Notes: generated by a model not told the origin, from the sequence alone. A stretch of DNA of 47,683 bases from Streptomyces olivochromogenes (GCF_021538895.1 NZ_JADDRL010000075.1:1-47683), one strand, 5' to 3'; counted from the stretch's first letter, positions 32,496-40,788 are shown. Numbers and translations: made by a program.

Positions 32496-32547
32496 CCGGT
32501 CCATGACGCCGGGCGGCCGAGACTCCCCCCGTAACTCGGCCGCCCGG

Positions 32548-33183
32548 TCACCTGCCGACGAGCCTCTCCTCGCTCAGCTTCGCCACCAGTTCGGTGGCCC
32601 CGGAGGCGGGCACGCCCGCCGCGATCAGCACACTGACCGCGGCGGTGCGGCCCGCCTCCTGTGCTGCCAGCAGGCCGTCGTTCACCGCCTCCATCACCGC
32701 GAACAGCATCTGCTCGTGCACGTACGCCAGTGCCGCCGCCGGCAGCGGTGAGGTGAACGTGCCCCGGTCCAGGCCCTGCTGCAGCACCTCGGCGCAGGCC
32801 TCGCGGACCGGCGTGAGGCGCTCGCGGATGCCCTGCACGGTGACCGTGCGCTGGGCCAGCGCGACCAGCAGCCGGTAGCGGTCGGCGATGTCCCAGATGC
32901 ACAGCACCGAACGGGCCACCGCCTCCGCCGGGTCCGCGACGCCCTCGCGGCCGGCGGCGTGCGCGGCGGCCAGTGCGTCCACCGCCCCGTCGACCAGCGT
33001 GCTGATCAGTGCCTCGCGGCTCGGGAAGTGCCCGTACACCGTCCGCCGTACGACCCCCGCGGCGCGGGCGATCTGGTCCATCGAGGCGTCGGGGTCGCGC
33101 AGCAGCTCGGCGAGGGCGACGTCGAGGATGCGGCGCCGATTGGCGTCGGCGCGGCTGGTGTTACCCGTGGTCATGGTTGTCAT
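32548..33183 (-). CDS. TetR-family repressor of the adjacent exporter
   Basis: 211 residues from the ATG at 33183, with GGAGAG 6 nt upstream. The HTH (about 32-55: MDQIARAAGVVRRTVYGHFPSREAL) is typical of TetR; the C-terminal ligand domain is Ala/Leu-rich. It is divergent from an EmrB/QacA-like exporter, and three 18-bp palindromes in the 133-bp gap are obvious operators, so it probably represses itself and the exporter until a drug-like ligand binds. Confidence 0.92.
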   Translation of the reverse strand: MTTMTTGNTSRADANRRRILDVALAELLRDPDASMDQIARAAGVVRRTVYGHFPSREALISTLVDGAVDALAAAHAAGREGVADPAEAVARSVLCIWDIADRYRLLVALAQRTVTVQGIRERLTPVREACAEVLQQGLDRGTFTSPLPAAALAYVHEQMLFAVMEAVNDGLLAAQEAGRTAAVSVLIAAGVPASGATELVAKLSEERLVGR

Positions 33184-33200
33184 TCTGCACTCTCCTCGAC

Positions 33201-33218
33201 TTGCACAGCGCTGTGCAA
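33201..33218. promoter_or_regulatory. TetR operator 1
   Basis: TTGCACAGCGCTGTGCAA is a perfect 18-bp palindrome, the best of three copies, 18 bp from the TetR start codon. Confidence 0.8.
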
Positions 33219-33227
33219 CGACGTACA

Positions 33228-33245
33228 TTGCACACTGTTGTGCAA
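33228..33245. promoter_or_regulatory. TetR operator 2
   Basis: TTGCACACTGTTGTGCAA has 7-bp arms (TTGCACA/TGTGCAA). Its centre is 27 bp from operator 1. Confidence 0.78.
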
Positions 33246-33263
33246 TTGCACGATGCTGTGCAA
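33246..33263. promoter_or_regulatory. TetR operator 3
   Basis: TTGCACGATGCTGTGCAA has 6-bp arms. It abuts operator 2 directly and lies 54 bp before the exporter start. Confidence 0.75.
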
Positions 33264-33316
33264 GTTCTTGTTGCACGTCCCGTCGCGCGCATCGTCGAGG
33301 AAGGCATCCCCTGCTC

Positions 33317-34996
33317 ATGCGACTCGTCATGAACGAACCGGTCGAAAGGACGGACCGCCCCTACGCCCGGCGCTGGTGGGCGCTCCTCGTGCTCTGCCTG
33401 AGCCTGCTGATCATCGTGATGGCGAACACCGCCCTCACGGTCGCGGCCCCCGACATGACCCAGGACCTCGGCCTCTCCAGCGCCGACCTGCAATGGGTGA
33501 TCGACGGCTACACCGTCCCGTACGCCGCGCTGATGCTGCTGCTCGGCGCGATCGGCGACAAGTACAGCCGCCGGGGCGCGCTCGTCCTCGGGCTCGTCGT
33601 CTTCGCGGGCGGCGCCGTCTCCGGCTACCTCGCCGACAGTTCGACCGCGGTCATCGCGGCCCGCGCCGTGATGGGTGTCGGCGCCGCGCTCATCATGCCC
33701 GCCACGCTCTCCCTGCTGGCCGCGACCTTCCCGAAGCGGGAGCGGGCCAAGGCCATCACCCTGTGGACCGCCACCGCCGGACTCGCCATCGCCGCCGGTC
33801 CGGTGGTCGCGGGCGCGCTGCTGCGCGACCACGGCTGGTCCTCGACCTTCCTGATCAACGTGCCCGTCGCCGCCGTCGCGATCGTCGGCGCCCTCGTCCT
33901 CGTCCCGCCGTCCAAGGCAGGGCACCACGACCGGATCGACTACGTCGGCGGTGTGCTCTCGGTGGTGTGGGTCGGCGCCCTGGTCTACATGATCATCGAG
34001 GGGCCGCACTTCGGATGGGGCGTCAAGGCCGTCACCGCCGCGGTCGTCGCGGGCACGGGCCTGCTGGCCTTCGTGCTCTGGGAGCTGCGCCACCCGCGTC
34101 CGGTCCTGGACGTGCGCCGCTTCACCGGCCGCCGGTTCGCGGGCTCCAACCTCGCCGTCGCCCTGTTCTTCCTGGCCGTCTTCGGCGCCTTCTACTACCT
34201 CACCCAGCACCTGCAGTTCGTCCTCGGCTACGACGCCCTGGACACCGGCGTGCGCATGCTGCCGCTGGCCGGCGCGGTCTTCGTCGGCTCGGCGCTGACC
34301 GGCTGGCTCACCCCGTGCGTCGGCATGAAGTGGACGGTCGGCGCGGGCATGGTCGGCGGCACCACCGCGCTGGCGCTGCTGACCCGGGTGGACGCGGCCT
34401 CGACGTACGGCGACTTCGTCGCCCCGCTCGTCATCCTGGGCCTCGCCATCGGACTTGCGCTGTCGCCCTGCACGGACGCGATCATGGGCTCCTTCCCGGA
34501 GTCCGACCTGGGCGTCGGCGGCGCGGTCAACGACACCTCGCTGGAGCTCGGCGGCTCGCTCGGCATCGCGATCCTCGGCTCGCTGCTGTCCACCTCCTAC
34601 GACCACCACCTCACCGACGCCACCGCCGGCAGCAAGCTCCCGGCCGACGCCCTGTCCTCCGCCCAGGACTCGGTCGGCGCCGGCTACGCGGTCGCCCAGG
34701 GCATCGGCGACAAGGCCCACCAGCTCGCGGCGCAGGCCGCGCGGACCACCGACCCGCAGCAGGCCGCCAAGCTCAAGGAGCAGGCCGGTCAGCTCGCCAC
34801 CGGAGCACGGCAGATGGCCGACGCGGTCGGATCCTCCTTCTCCGACGCCGTGGCCCACACCAGCCTGGTCGGCGCGGTGATCCTGGGCATCGGCACGGTC
34901 GTGGTGGCGCTGCTGCTGCCGCGCCGGGACGCGTCCGCGGCCCCGACGGAGCCGGCGGCCGAGGAGAAGGAACTGGCGGACAGCTCGGCGCACTGA
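33317..34996 (+). CDS. MFS drug exporter, DHA2 (EmrB/QacA) type
   Basis: 559 residues from the ATG at 33317 (a second ATG at 33329 is possible; neither has a strong Shine-Dalgarno). Fourteen hydrophobic helices are expected; visible motifs are NTALTVAAPDMTQDLGLS at TM1, QWVIDGYTV at TM2, GAIGDKYSRRGAL in the loop after TM2 (motif A) and AGPVVAGALL in TM5 (motif C of antiporters). A long Ala/Gln/Lys-rich extracytoplasmic segment (about 460-515, with AAQAARTTDPQQAAKLKEQ) precedes the last helix. A proton antiporter for toxic or antibiotic compounds, under the divergent TetR. Confidence 0.93.
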   Translation: MRLVMNEPVERTDRPYARRWWALLVLCLSLLIIVMANTALTVAAPDMTQDLGLSSADLQWVIDGYTVPYAALMLLLGAIGDKYSRRGALVLGLVVFAGGAVSGYLADSSTAVIAARAVMGVGAALIMPATLSLLAATFPKRERAKAITLWTATAGLAIAAGPVVAGALLRDHGWSSTFLINVPVAAVAIVGALVLVPPSKAGHHDRIDYVGGVLSVVWVGALVYMIIEGPHFGWGVKAVTAAVVAGTGLLAFVLWELRHPRPVLDVRRFTGRRFAGSNLAVALFFLAVFGAFYYLTQHLQFVLGYDALDTGVRMLPLAGAVFVGSALTGWLTPCVGMKWTVGAGMVGGTTALALLTRVDAASTYGDFVAPLVILGLAIGLALSPCTDAIMGSFPESDLGVGGAVNDTSLELGGSLGIAILGSLLSTSYDHHLTDATAGSKLPADALSSAQDSVGAGYAVAQGIGDKAHQLAAQAARTTDPQQAAKLKEQAGQLATGARQMADAVGSSFSDAVAHTSLVGAVILGIGTVVVALLLPRRDASAAPTEPAAEEKELADSSAH

Positions 34997-35028
34997 CCCC
35001 TCGCGCCCCCTCCTCACCTCCATCCACT

Positions 35029-35063
35029 AACGTGCCGTGCCGGATCAACCGGAACGGCACGTT
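35029..35063 (+). terminator. Terminator after the DHA2 exporter
   Basis: AACGTGCCGT/ACGGCACGTT (10-bp stem) with an inner CCGG-ATCAA-CCGG stem, followed by CGTTTGG. It lies 33 bp after the exporter stop. Confidence 0.7.
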
Positions 35064-35116
35064 CGTTTGGCGCGTCCCTACGGGGCGAACGCACTTCTCG
35101 TATGGAGGCACGGGGG

Positions 35117-35881
35117 ATGAAGATCGACTGGGACCGGCGGCACTGCGCGCGGAAGGGGCATGTGACCTACGCGCCGGACGATCCGACGCTCCGGGAGCGG
35201 CTGCACACCCGGACCGCCGTTGGCGACGCCTGGCGCTGCCTGCGCTGCGGCGACTTCGTACTGGGCGAGCCGCGCGGCTCGGGCCCGGCGGACGACGCGC
35301 CGCTGGTGCCGCGCGGCAAGGTGCTGCGCGACCTGTTCGTCCTGCGGTTCCTGGCCGTCGAGCGGGCCGTGCGCGGGGTGTTCATCGTGCTGGTCGCGGT
35401 CGCGGTGTGGAAGTTCAGCAACAGCCAGGATGCGGTACGACGGCTGTTCAACGAGTACCTCGACGTCCTGCGGCCGGTCTTCCGGCACTTCCACTACGAC
35501 CTCGACCACTCGCCGGTGGTCGGCTCGATCCAGAAGGCCTTCGGCTACAAGCACTCCACGCTGCTGCTGGTGGCCGCGCTCCTGCTGGCGTACGCGCTGA
35601 TCGAGATCGTGGAGGCCGTCGGCCTCTGGTACGCCAAGCGCTGGGCCGAATACCTGACGGTGGTCGCCACCGCGGCCTTCCTGCCGCTGGAGATCTACGA
35701 ACTCACCGAGCACGTCAGCTGGTTGAAGATCACCACCCTGGTCCTCAACATCCTCGCCGTCCTCTACATCGCCCTCACCAAGCGCCTGTTCGGCCTGCGC
35801 GGCGGCCGCAAGGCCTTCGACGAGGAACGGCACAGCGCCTCCCTGATGGAGGTGGAGGAGTCGGCGGGGGTCGCCGTCTAG
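35117..35881 (+). CDS. DUF2127 membrane protein with N-terminal zinc-ribbon-like motif
   Basis: 254 residues from the ATG at 35117, with GGAGG 8 nt upstream. The N-terminus has Cys10 and His15 and then CLRC (41-44), a plausible zinc site. The DUF2127 region (about 70-235) has four membrane segments, for example FIVLVAVAVW, LLLVAALLLAYALIEIVEAVGLW and WAEYLTVVATAAFLPLEIYE, the last being the family hallmark. Its function is unknown. It stands alone between two terminator-like regions, the next gene being an AAA ATPase 88 bp away. Confidence 0.82.
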   Translation: MKIDWDRRHCARKGHVTYAPDDPTLRERLHTRTAVGDAWRCLRCGDFVLGEPRGSGPADDAPLVPRGKVLRDLFVLRFLAVERAVRGVFIVLVAVAVWKFSNSQDAVRRLFNEYLDVLRPVFRHFHYDLDHSPVVGSIQKAFGYKHSTLLLVAALLLAYALIEIVEAVGLWYAKRWAEYLTVVATAAFLPLEIYELTEHVSWLKITTLVLNILAVLYIALTKRLFGLRGGRKAFDEERHSASLMEVEESAGVAV

Positions 35882-35969
35882 GGTGAACCCGGCCCAAATC
35901 CTTTGACCCGTCCATCTGTTCGGCCCAGGCTTGGAGTCCTTGACGCGGACACGAGGCACGGAGGTGGCC

Positions 35970-37541
35970 ATGGGGGAACCGGACGGGGTGGAGATCGTCA
36001 GCGCGCGGGAGTACCGGGCCCGGTACGGACCGGACAGGGAGGGGTCACCCCTCTCGCTGGAACAGGTCAACGGGCTGTTCCACGAGTTCCTCATGGCGGT
36101 CGCCCGCCCGCGGCCCAAGGACGGCGACAGCCGCCGCGACCTCGCCGCGCGGCTGCGCGAACACCTCGGGTCGGCGCCCACGGACCGGCCGGTGGTGAAG
36201 GCCGCCTACGCCTCTTTCGACCTGCCCAACGTCCATCTCGCCCTGGAGCGCTGGTTCGCCGCGGACGGCCGCGCGCACGAGCTGATCGGCATGCGCGGTG
36301 CCCAGCACCATGGCGACCTCACCCTCGGCGACATCATCGACGCCGCCGACCGCTACGACCGCTTCGTGGTCGGCGCCGTCGACTACGCCCACCTGCCGAT
36401 CTCCCCCGACACGGAACTGGCCTGCGTCTCCTGCGGGTTCTACCTCGGTACGGAGGGCGAGGAGCGGTTCGTCGTCCTGCTGCGCGGCCCGCAGGACCAG
36501 TACGGGCTCAACAAGGTCGAGATCGAGGTCCTCGCCGCCGACAAGGGGTTCGCGGACCGGCTGCTCGCCGAGATCGACGCGCTCGTGCGCGAGCACAGCG
36601 TCTTCCGCGGACAGGTGCTCTCCTTCGAGGGCTCGGAGTTCGGGCACGGCCTCGGCCCGTTCCGCTTCCACCGCCGCCCCGGCCTGACCCGTGACGACAT
36701 CGTGCTCCCGGCCGGACTCCTGGAGCGGGTGGAACGGCAGGTCGTGGGCGTGGCCCGGCGGCGCGAGCAACTGCGCGCGGCCGGCCAGCACCTGCGCCGG
36801 GGACTCCTCCTGTACGGGCCGCCCGGCACCGGCAAGACCCACACGATCCGCTATCTGCTCTCCCACCTCCCGCAGTTCACGGTGGTGATCCTGTCCGGCG
36901 AGAGCATCGAGGCCATCGGCCCGGCCTGCGCGCTGGCCCGTATGCTCCAGCCGGCCCTCGTCGTCCTGGAGGACTGCGACCTGATCGCCGAGGCCCGCGA
37001 CTACGGCGGCGGCGAACAACCCCTGCTCTTCCAGGTGCTGAACGAGATGGACGGGCTCGGCGACGACGCCGACGTCGCCTTCCTGCTCACCACCAACCGC
37101 GCCGACCTGCTGGAACCGGCCCTCGTGCAGCGCCCCGGCCGCGTCGACCTCGCCGTGGAGATCCCGCTGCCGGACGCGGAGGGCCGCGCGGCCCTGCTCG
37201 GCCTGTACGGCGCGGGACTCGGCCTCGGCAAGGACATCGCCGACGAGGTGGTGGGCCGTACGGAGGGCACGACGGCGTCCTTCACCAAGGAGCTGGTACG
37301 GCGGTCCGTGCTGATCGCGGCGGAGCGCGAGTCGCCCCGCACCGAACCGGAGGACGTCCGCGAGGCCCTCGACGAGCTCCTCTCCGACCGCGACCGCCTG
37401 ACCCGCCGGCTGCTCGGGGTGCGGGACGGCGACGCCGACGAGGACGACGAGGACGACGAGGACGACGACATCGCCGGGCACGGGGGACCGCCCACCGGCG
37501 AGTGGCTGCTGGGTCCGCGCCCCGGCCCCTCTCCCCGCTGA
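35970..37541 (+). CDS. Orphan AAA ATPase with acidic C-terminal tail
   Basis: 523 residues from the ATG at 35970, with GGAGG 5 nt upstream. Residues 1-250 form an N-terminal domain I do not recognise (it contains YDRFVVGAVDYAHLPI and CVSCGFYLG). The AAA domain (about 250-440) has Walker A YGPPGTGKTHT (282-292), a Walker-B-like LVVLEDCDLIAE in which EDCD replaces the usual DE, sensor 1 LLTTNRADLLEPAL, and the arginine-finger motif QRPGRVD. The tail holds a run of Asp/Glu (DEDDEDDEDDD) before a Gly/Pro-rich end. The similarity is to FtsH/Cdc48-like AAA proteins without a protease, so it may remodel proteins; substrate unknown. Confidence 0.82.
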   Translation: MGEPDGVEIVSAREYRARYGPDREGSPLSLEQVNGLFHEFLMAVARPRPKDGDSRRDLAARLREHLGSAPTDRPVVKAAYASFDLPNVHLALERWFAADGRAHELIGMRGAQHHGDLTLGDIIDAADRYDRFVVGAVDYAHLPISPDTELACVSCGFYLGTEGEERFVVLLRGPQDQYGLNKVEIEVLAADKGFADRLLAEIDALVREHSVFRGQVLSFEGSEFGHGLGPFRFHRRPGLTRDDIVLPAGLLERVERQVVGVARRREQLRAAGQHLRRGLLLYGPPGTGKTHTIRYLLSHLPQFTVVILSGESIEAIGPACALARMLQPALVVLEDCDLIAEARDYGGGEQPLLFQVLNEMDGLGDDADVAFLLTTNRADLLEPALVQRPGRVDLAVEIPLPDAEGRAALLGLYGAGLGLGKDIADEVVGRTEGTTASFTKELVRRSVLIAAERESPRTEPEDVREALDELLSDRDRLTRRLLGVRDGDADEDDEDDEDDDIAGHGGPPTGEWLLGPRPGPSPR

Positions 37542-37548
37542 CCGCGGG

Positions 37549-37585
37549 CACGACGGCCCGCCGGACCCCTCAGCGAGCCGTCGTG
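37549..37585. terminator. Weak hairpin at the convergent AAA/aldo-keto reductase junction
   Basis: CACGACGGC and GCCGTCGTG (9 bp) pair across a 19-nt loop; the right arm is inside the reductase 3' end. It is the only structure in the 28-bp gap. Confidence 0.35.
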
Positions 37586-38466
37586 ACCGAGGCGTCCAGC
37601 CGGGCCAGTTCGGTGGCGTCGAGCACCAGGTCCGCCGCGGCCGCCGAGTCCCGGATCGTCTCCGGACGGCTCGCTCCCGGAATCGGTACGACGGTCGGCG
37701 CCTGGGCCGACAGCCAGGCCAGGCAGACCTGCTGGGGGCTCACCCCGCGCTCCTCGGCGACGGTGTGGAAGGCGCCGAAGCGCACCTCGCCCGTCATCCT
37801 CGACGGTCCGTCCAGGGAGCTGCGGGAGATGCCGCCCAGCGGGCTCCAGGGGAGGAACGCCAGCCCCAGCTCCGCGCACAGCCGCAGCTCGGCCTCGCTG
37901 CCTCGGACGGCCGGCGAGTACTGGTTCTGCACCGCGACCAGCCGGTCGCCCAGGATCCGGTGGGCGGTGCGGATCTGCTCGACGTCCGTGTTGGAGACGC
38001 CGGCCAGCCGGATCTTGCCCTCGTCGAGCAACTCGCGCAGCGCGCCGACCGACTCCTCGAACGGCACCCGGGGATCCGGTTTGTGGAGCTGGTAGAGGCC
38101 GATCGTCTCCACCCCGAGCCGCTTCAGCGAGGCCTCGGCGGCCGCCTTCAGATGGCGTGGGGAGCCGGTGACCGTCCAGCTGCCGTCGGCCGGTCTGCCG
38201 CGACCGCCCTTGGTCGCCACCAGCACGTCGTCCGGGTCGCCGCCGTAGGCCGCCAGCGCGCGGGCGACCAGCAGCTCGTTGTGGCCGGGCTCGGCCCCGG
38301 GCAGGTGGTAGGAGTCCGCCGTGTCCAGCAGCGTCACCCCCGCGTCGAGCGCGGCGTGCACGGTGGCCAGGGCGCGCGCCTCGTCGGGGCGGCCCTCGAT
38401 GGACAGGGGCATGGCGCCGAGCCCGACCGCGCCGACCCGCACGTCGCCGAGGAAGCGGTACCGCAT
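37570..38466 (-). CDS. Aldo/keto reductase
   Basis: 298 residues. NADPH-dependent carbonyl reductase of the AKR fold. The catalytic tetrad is visible: Asp in LLDTADSY with Tyr five residues on, Lys in LVATKGG and His in YQLHKPDP; the cofactor end PIPGASRPETIRDS is also present. The ATG at 38466 is one base after the stop of the epimerase gene (TGA-C-ATG), so the two are co-translated and may act on related sugar or polyketide substrates. The family is broad, so the substrate is unknown. Confidence 0.9.
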   Translation of the reverse strand: MRYRFLGDVRVGAVGLGAMPLSIEGRPDEARALATVHAALDAGVTLLDTADSYHLPGAEPGHNELLVARALAAYGGDPDDVLVATKGGRGRPADGSWTVTGSPRHLKAAAEASLKRLGVETIGLYQLHKPDPRVPFEESVGALRELLDEGKIRLAGVSNTDVEQIRTAHRILGDRLVAVQNQYSPAVRGSEAELRLCAELGLAFLPWSPLGGISRSSLDGPSRMTGEVRFGAFHTVAEERGVSPQQVCLAWLSAQAPTVVPIPGASRPETIRDSAAAADLVLDATELARLDASVTTAR

Positions 38467-38467
38467 G

Positions 38468-39379
38468 TCAGGCGTCCTTTCCGAGCGTCTCGGACACGGC
38501 GCACGGCAGCCAGTCGCGTGCCTCGCCGAAGGTGAAACCGAGCCGTGCGGCACGGGAGTTGTCCATGCCGTAGGAGCGGAAGAAGGAGAAGGGGGAGACC
38601 TCGCCGACCTCGACCCGGCGGAACACCGCCTCGCCGTCCGGGAGGTGGGCGGCCACCGCCGCGCACAGTTCCTCGGTCGTCAGCGTCCCGTGCGAGGCGG
38701 CGTTGACCGGGCCCGTGAAGTCCTCGCCCGCCGCCCAGAACAGGAAGTCCGCGATCTCCTCGACATGGATGTAGGTCGCCGGGTGGTTCACGACGGGCAC
38801 GGAGACCGGCTCGCCGGTGCGGACGCGGTCCGCGTAGTGCTGCAGCCGTCCGGTGAAGTCGTCGTCCCCGCCCAGCACATGGGCCACGCGGACGGTCACG
38901 TAGGGGAAGGCGGGCTCCGCCGAGAACACCGCCTCCGCCTGCCGCTTGCCCTCGCCGTAGTGGGCGTCGAGGAACTCCGGCTCGTCCCAGGGAAGCCGGA
39001 GGTCGACGGAGACCGTGAGCGGATCGACGGCGGCCTCCCGCACCGGGTCGGCCGAGTCCTCGTACTCGTACACCTCGACCGTCGACGTCATCACATAGCG
39101 GCGGGTACGGCCCGCGAAGACCCGGCGGGCGACCGCCGCCTGGCGCGGGGTGTAGCAGACCTGGTCGACGACCACGTCGAAGGTGCGGTCGCCGAGCGCC
39201 TCGGTCAGAGAATTCTCGTCATTCCGGTCCGCGACGAGATGAATTGCGCCCGCGGGCGGCGCCGAGGAGCCCCGATTGAGAACCGTCACCCGGTCCCCGG
39301 CGGCCAGCAGCCGCGCGATGAGCCGCTTCCCGAAATAGCGGTTGCCGCCTATCACCAGCACTTCTCGTCCCTGTCTCAT
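38468..39379 (-). CDS. NAD-dependent epimerase/dehydratase (extended SDR-like)
   Basis: 303 residues from the ATG at 39379; the frame stays open further upstream but that part is antisense to the Lrp gene. Rossmann motif VLVIGGNRYFGKRL (GGxxxxG), a region YVMTSTVEVYEYEDSADP in place of the usual catalytic Ser, and a YGEGKRQAE with the Tyr-x-x-x-Lys pair. It resembles isoflavone-reductase/CSP41-like SDRs. It precedes the aldo/keto reductase by 1 nt and is divergent from an Lrp/AsnC regulator (46-bp gap), which probably controls it. Confidence 0.87.
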   Translation of the reverse strand: MRQGREVLVIGGNRYFGKRLIARLLAAGDRVTVLNRGSSAPPAGAIHLVADRNDENSLTEALGDRTFDVVVDQVCYTPRQAAVARRVFAGRTRRYVMTSTVEVYEYEDSADPVREAAVDPLTVSVDLRLPWDEPEFLDAHYGEGKRQAEAVFSAEPAFPYVTVRVAHVLGGDDDFTGRLQHYADRVRTGEPVSVPVVNHPATYIHVEEIADFLFWAAGEDFTGPVNAASHGTLTTEELCAAVAAHLPDGEAVFRRVEVGEVSPFSFFRSYGMDNSRAARLGFTFGEARDWLPCAVSETLGKDA

Positions 39380-39425
39380 GGAGCATAATTCTCCCGGCGT
39401 ATCGACGCCGACTGAAGGGGAGGAC

Positions 39426-39947
39426 ATGGGAGTTCCGGCCGTCGCACCGAAGGAACCACGGCCCGCGCGCCCCGCCGCCGGGGAAACGTCGGCGGCCTTC
39501 GACGCGCTCGACCGCCAGATCCTCGGGCTGCTCCAGGCCGACGGCCGGATGAAGCTGAGCGAGCTCGGGCGCCGGGTCAGGCTCAGCCCGGCGGCGGTGA
39601 CCGAACGGGTACGGCGGCTGGAGGCCGCGGGCGCGATCACCGGGTACGCCGCCCAGGTCGCCCCGGCCCGCCTCGGCTACGGCATCCAGGCGTTCATCCG
39701 GGTCAACCCGCACGGCGGCTACACGCTCAGGCACCCGCGCACCCTGGAGCTGCTCGACCGCCCGGAGATCATTGAGGTCCACCACGTGGTCGGCGAGGAC
39801 TGCTGGATCCTCAAGGTCGCCGTCACGGACACCGTCCACCTGGAGGAGATCCTGGAGCAGACCTCGGCGCTGGGCCGGACCACCACGTCGATCGTGCTGT
39901 CCTCGCCGGTACCGCGCAAGCCGCTGCTCCCGCCGGCCTTGCCTTGA
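39426..39947 (+). CDS. Lrp/AsnC-family regulator
   Basis: 173 residues from the ATG at 39426 with GGGGAGG just before it; an in-frame ATG at 39378 lacks a ribosome site. The N-terminal HTH (about 25-72: LDRQILGLLQADGRMKLSELGRRVRLSPAAVTERVRRLE) is followed by an RAM/AsnC ligand domain (IIEVHHVVGEDCWILKVAV). Amino-acid-responsive control of the divergent epimerase-reductase pair is likely. Confidence 0.92.
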   Translation: MGVPAVAPKEPRPARPAAGETSAAFDALDRQILGLLQADGRMKLSELGRRVRLSPAAVTERVRRLEAAGAITGYAAQVAPARLGYGIQAFIRVNPHGGYTLRHPRTLELLDRPEIIEVHHVVGEDCWILKVAVTDTVHLEEILEQTSALGRTTTSIVLSSPVPRKPLLPPALP

Positions 39948-39969
39948 CGTCAGCGTCAACGCCTACGGT
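39940..39969 (+). promoter_or_regulatory. MerR-type promoter with dyad in the spacer, leaderless
   Basis: TTGCCT (39940-39945), 18-bp spacer, TACGGT (39964-39969), then 7 nt to the ATG at 39977. The spacer overlaps a perfect dyad TTGACG-TCAG-CGTCAA (39945-39960). A dyad between -35 and -10 is the hallmark of MerR-controlled promoters, here autoregulatory. Confidence 0.6.
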
Positions 39970-39976
39970 CGTACCC

Positions 39977-40405
39977 ATGCGAATCGGCGAGCTGGCCGCA
40001 CGGGCCGGGACCACCACGCGGGCGCTGCGGTACTACGAGTCGCGGGGGCTGCTGCCCGCGCGGCGCGACGCCAACGGGCACCGGTCCTACGACGAGCGGG
40101 ACCTCACGCTGCTCCGGCAGATCAGGACGCTGCGCGACTTCGGGTTCGACCTGGAGGAGACCCGGCCCTTCGTGGACTGTCTGCGGGCCGGGTACCCGGA
40201 GGGCGACTCCTGTCCCGCCTCGCTCGCGGTCTACCGGCGCAAGCTGGACGAGCTCGACGCGCTGATCGGTGAGCTGGGGGCGGTGCGGGCCCAGGTCGCC
40301 GGCCAACTTGGGCGGGCCGAGCGGGCGCGCGACGAACTGGCCGCCGAGGCGCTGGTTCCGGGGGGTCCGGAACCCGGGTGCGAACTGGGAGGGCACGAGG
40401 GGTGA
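39977..40405 (+). CDS. MerR-family regulator
   Basis: 142 residues; the ATG at 39977 has no Shine-Dalgarno and is at the expected transcription start. The HTH signature MRIGELAARAGTTTRALRYYESRGLLPARR is classic MerR. One Cys is at about residue 62 (FVDCLRAG) and another at 76 (GDSCPAS), with a third in the tail (PGCELGG), so thiol or metal sensing is possible, though the paired SoxR cluster ligands are not seen. It overlaps the thioredoxin gene by 4 nt, which suggests redox-related control. Confidence 0.92.
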   Translation: MRIGELAARAGTTTRALRYYESRGLLPARRDANGHRSYDERDLTLLRQIRTLRDFGFDLEETRPFVDCLRAGYPEGDSCPASLAVYRRKLDELDALIGELGAVRAQVAGQLGRAERARDELAAEALVPGGPEPGCELGGHEG

Positions 40406-40734
40406 CCAGGACGAGCGGTCTGGCCGAGGTGACGGACGCGGACTTCGAGGCGGAGGTGATCGGCTCCGACCTGCCGGTGCTGGTGCAGTTCACGGCCGAC
40501 TGGTGCGGGCCGTGCCGGCAGCTGGCGCCGGTGCTGAGGGACATCGCCTTCGAGGAGGGCGACCGGCTGAAGATCGTGCAGCTGGACGTGGACCGCAATC
40601 CGGGGACGACCATCGCGTACGGCGTGCTGTCGACGCCGACGCTCATGGTCTTCCGGGACGGCGAGCCGGTGCGGTCGATGGTCGGGGCGCGGCCCCGGCG
40701 CAGGCTCCTGGAGGAGCTGTCCGACCTGCTGTGA
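40402..40734 (+). CDS. trxA: Thioredoxin
   Basis: 110 residues from the GTG at 40402, overlapping the MerR stop (GTGA). The fold is complete: VLVQFTADWCGPCRQLAPVL with the canonical WCGPC redox site, and the cis-Pro loop STPTLMVF. It is a cytoplasmic disulfide reductase; as streptomycetes have several thioredoxins, this is probably an inducible one, expressed with its MerR regulator. A near-perfect terminator follows. Confidence 0.93.
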   Translation: MTRTSGLAEVTDADFEAEVIGSDLPVLVQFTADWCGPCRQLAPVLRDIAFEEGDRLKIVQLDVDRNPGTTIAYGVLSTPTLMVFRDGEPVRSMVGARPRRRLLEELSDLL

Positions 40735-40750
40735 AATCCCGCCGGACACG

Positions 40751-40788
40751 AAGAAATCCCCTGGGCAATTGCGCCCGGGGGATTTCTT
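40751..40788 (+). terminator. Rho-independent terminator of the merR-trx operon
   Basis: AAGAAATCCCCTGGGC (40751-40766) pairs with GCCCGGGGGATTTCTT (40773-40788) across 6 nt, one T-G wobble, ending in TTTG. The arms are A/T-rich at the base, so it may also act on the minus strand. Confidence 0.85.

Noticed and set aside
39945..39960. SoxR box before the MerR gene
   Set aside because: The dyad sequence differs from the SoxR consensus and the regulator lacks the clustered Cys ligands for a 2Fe-2S centre.
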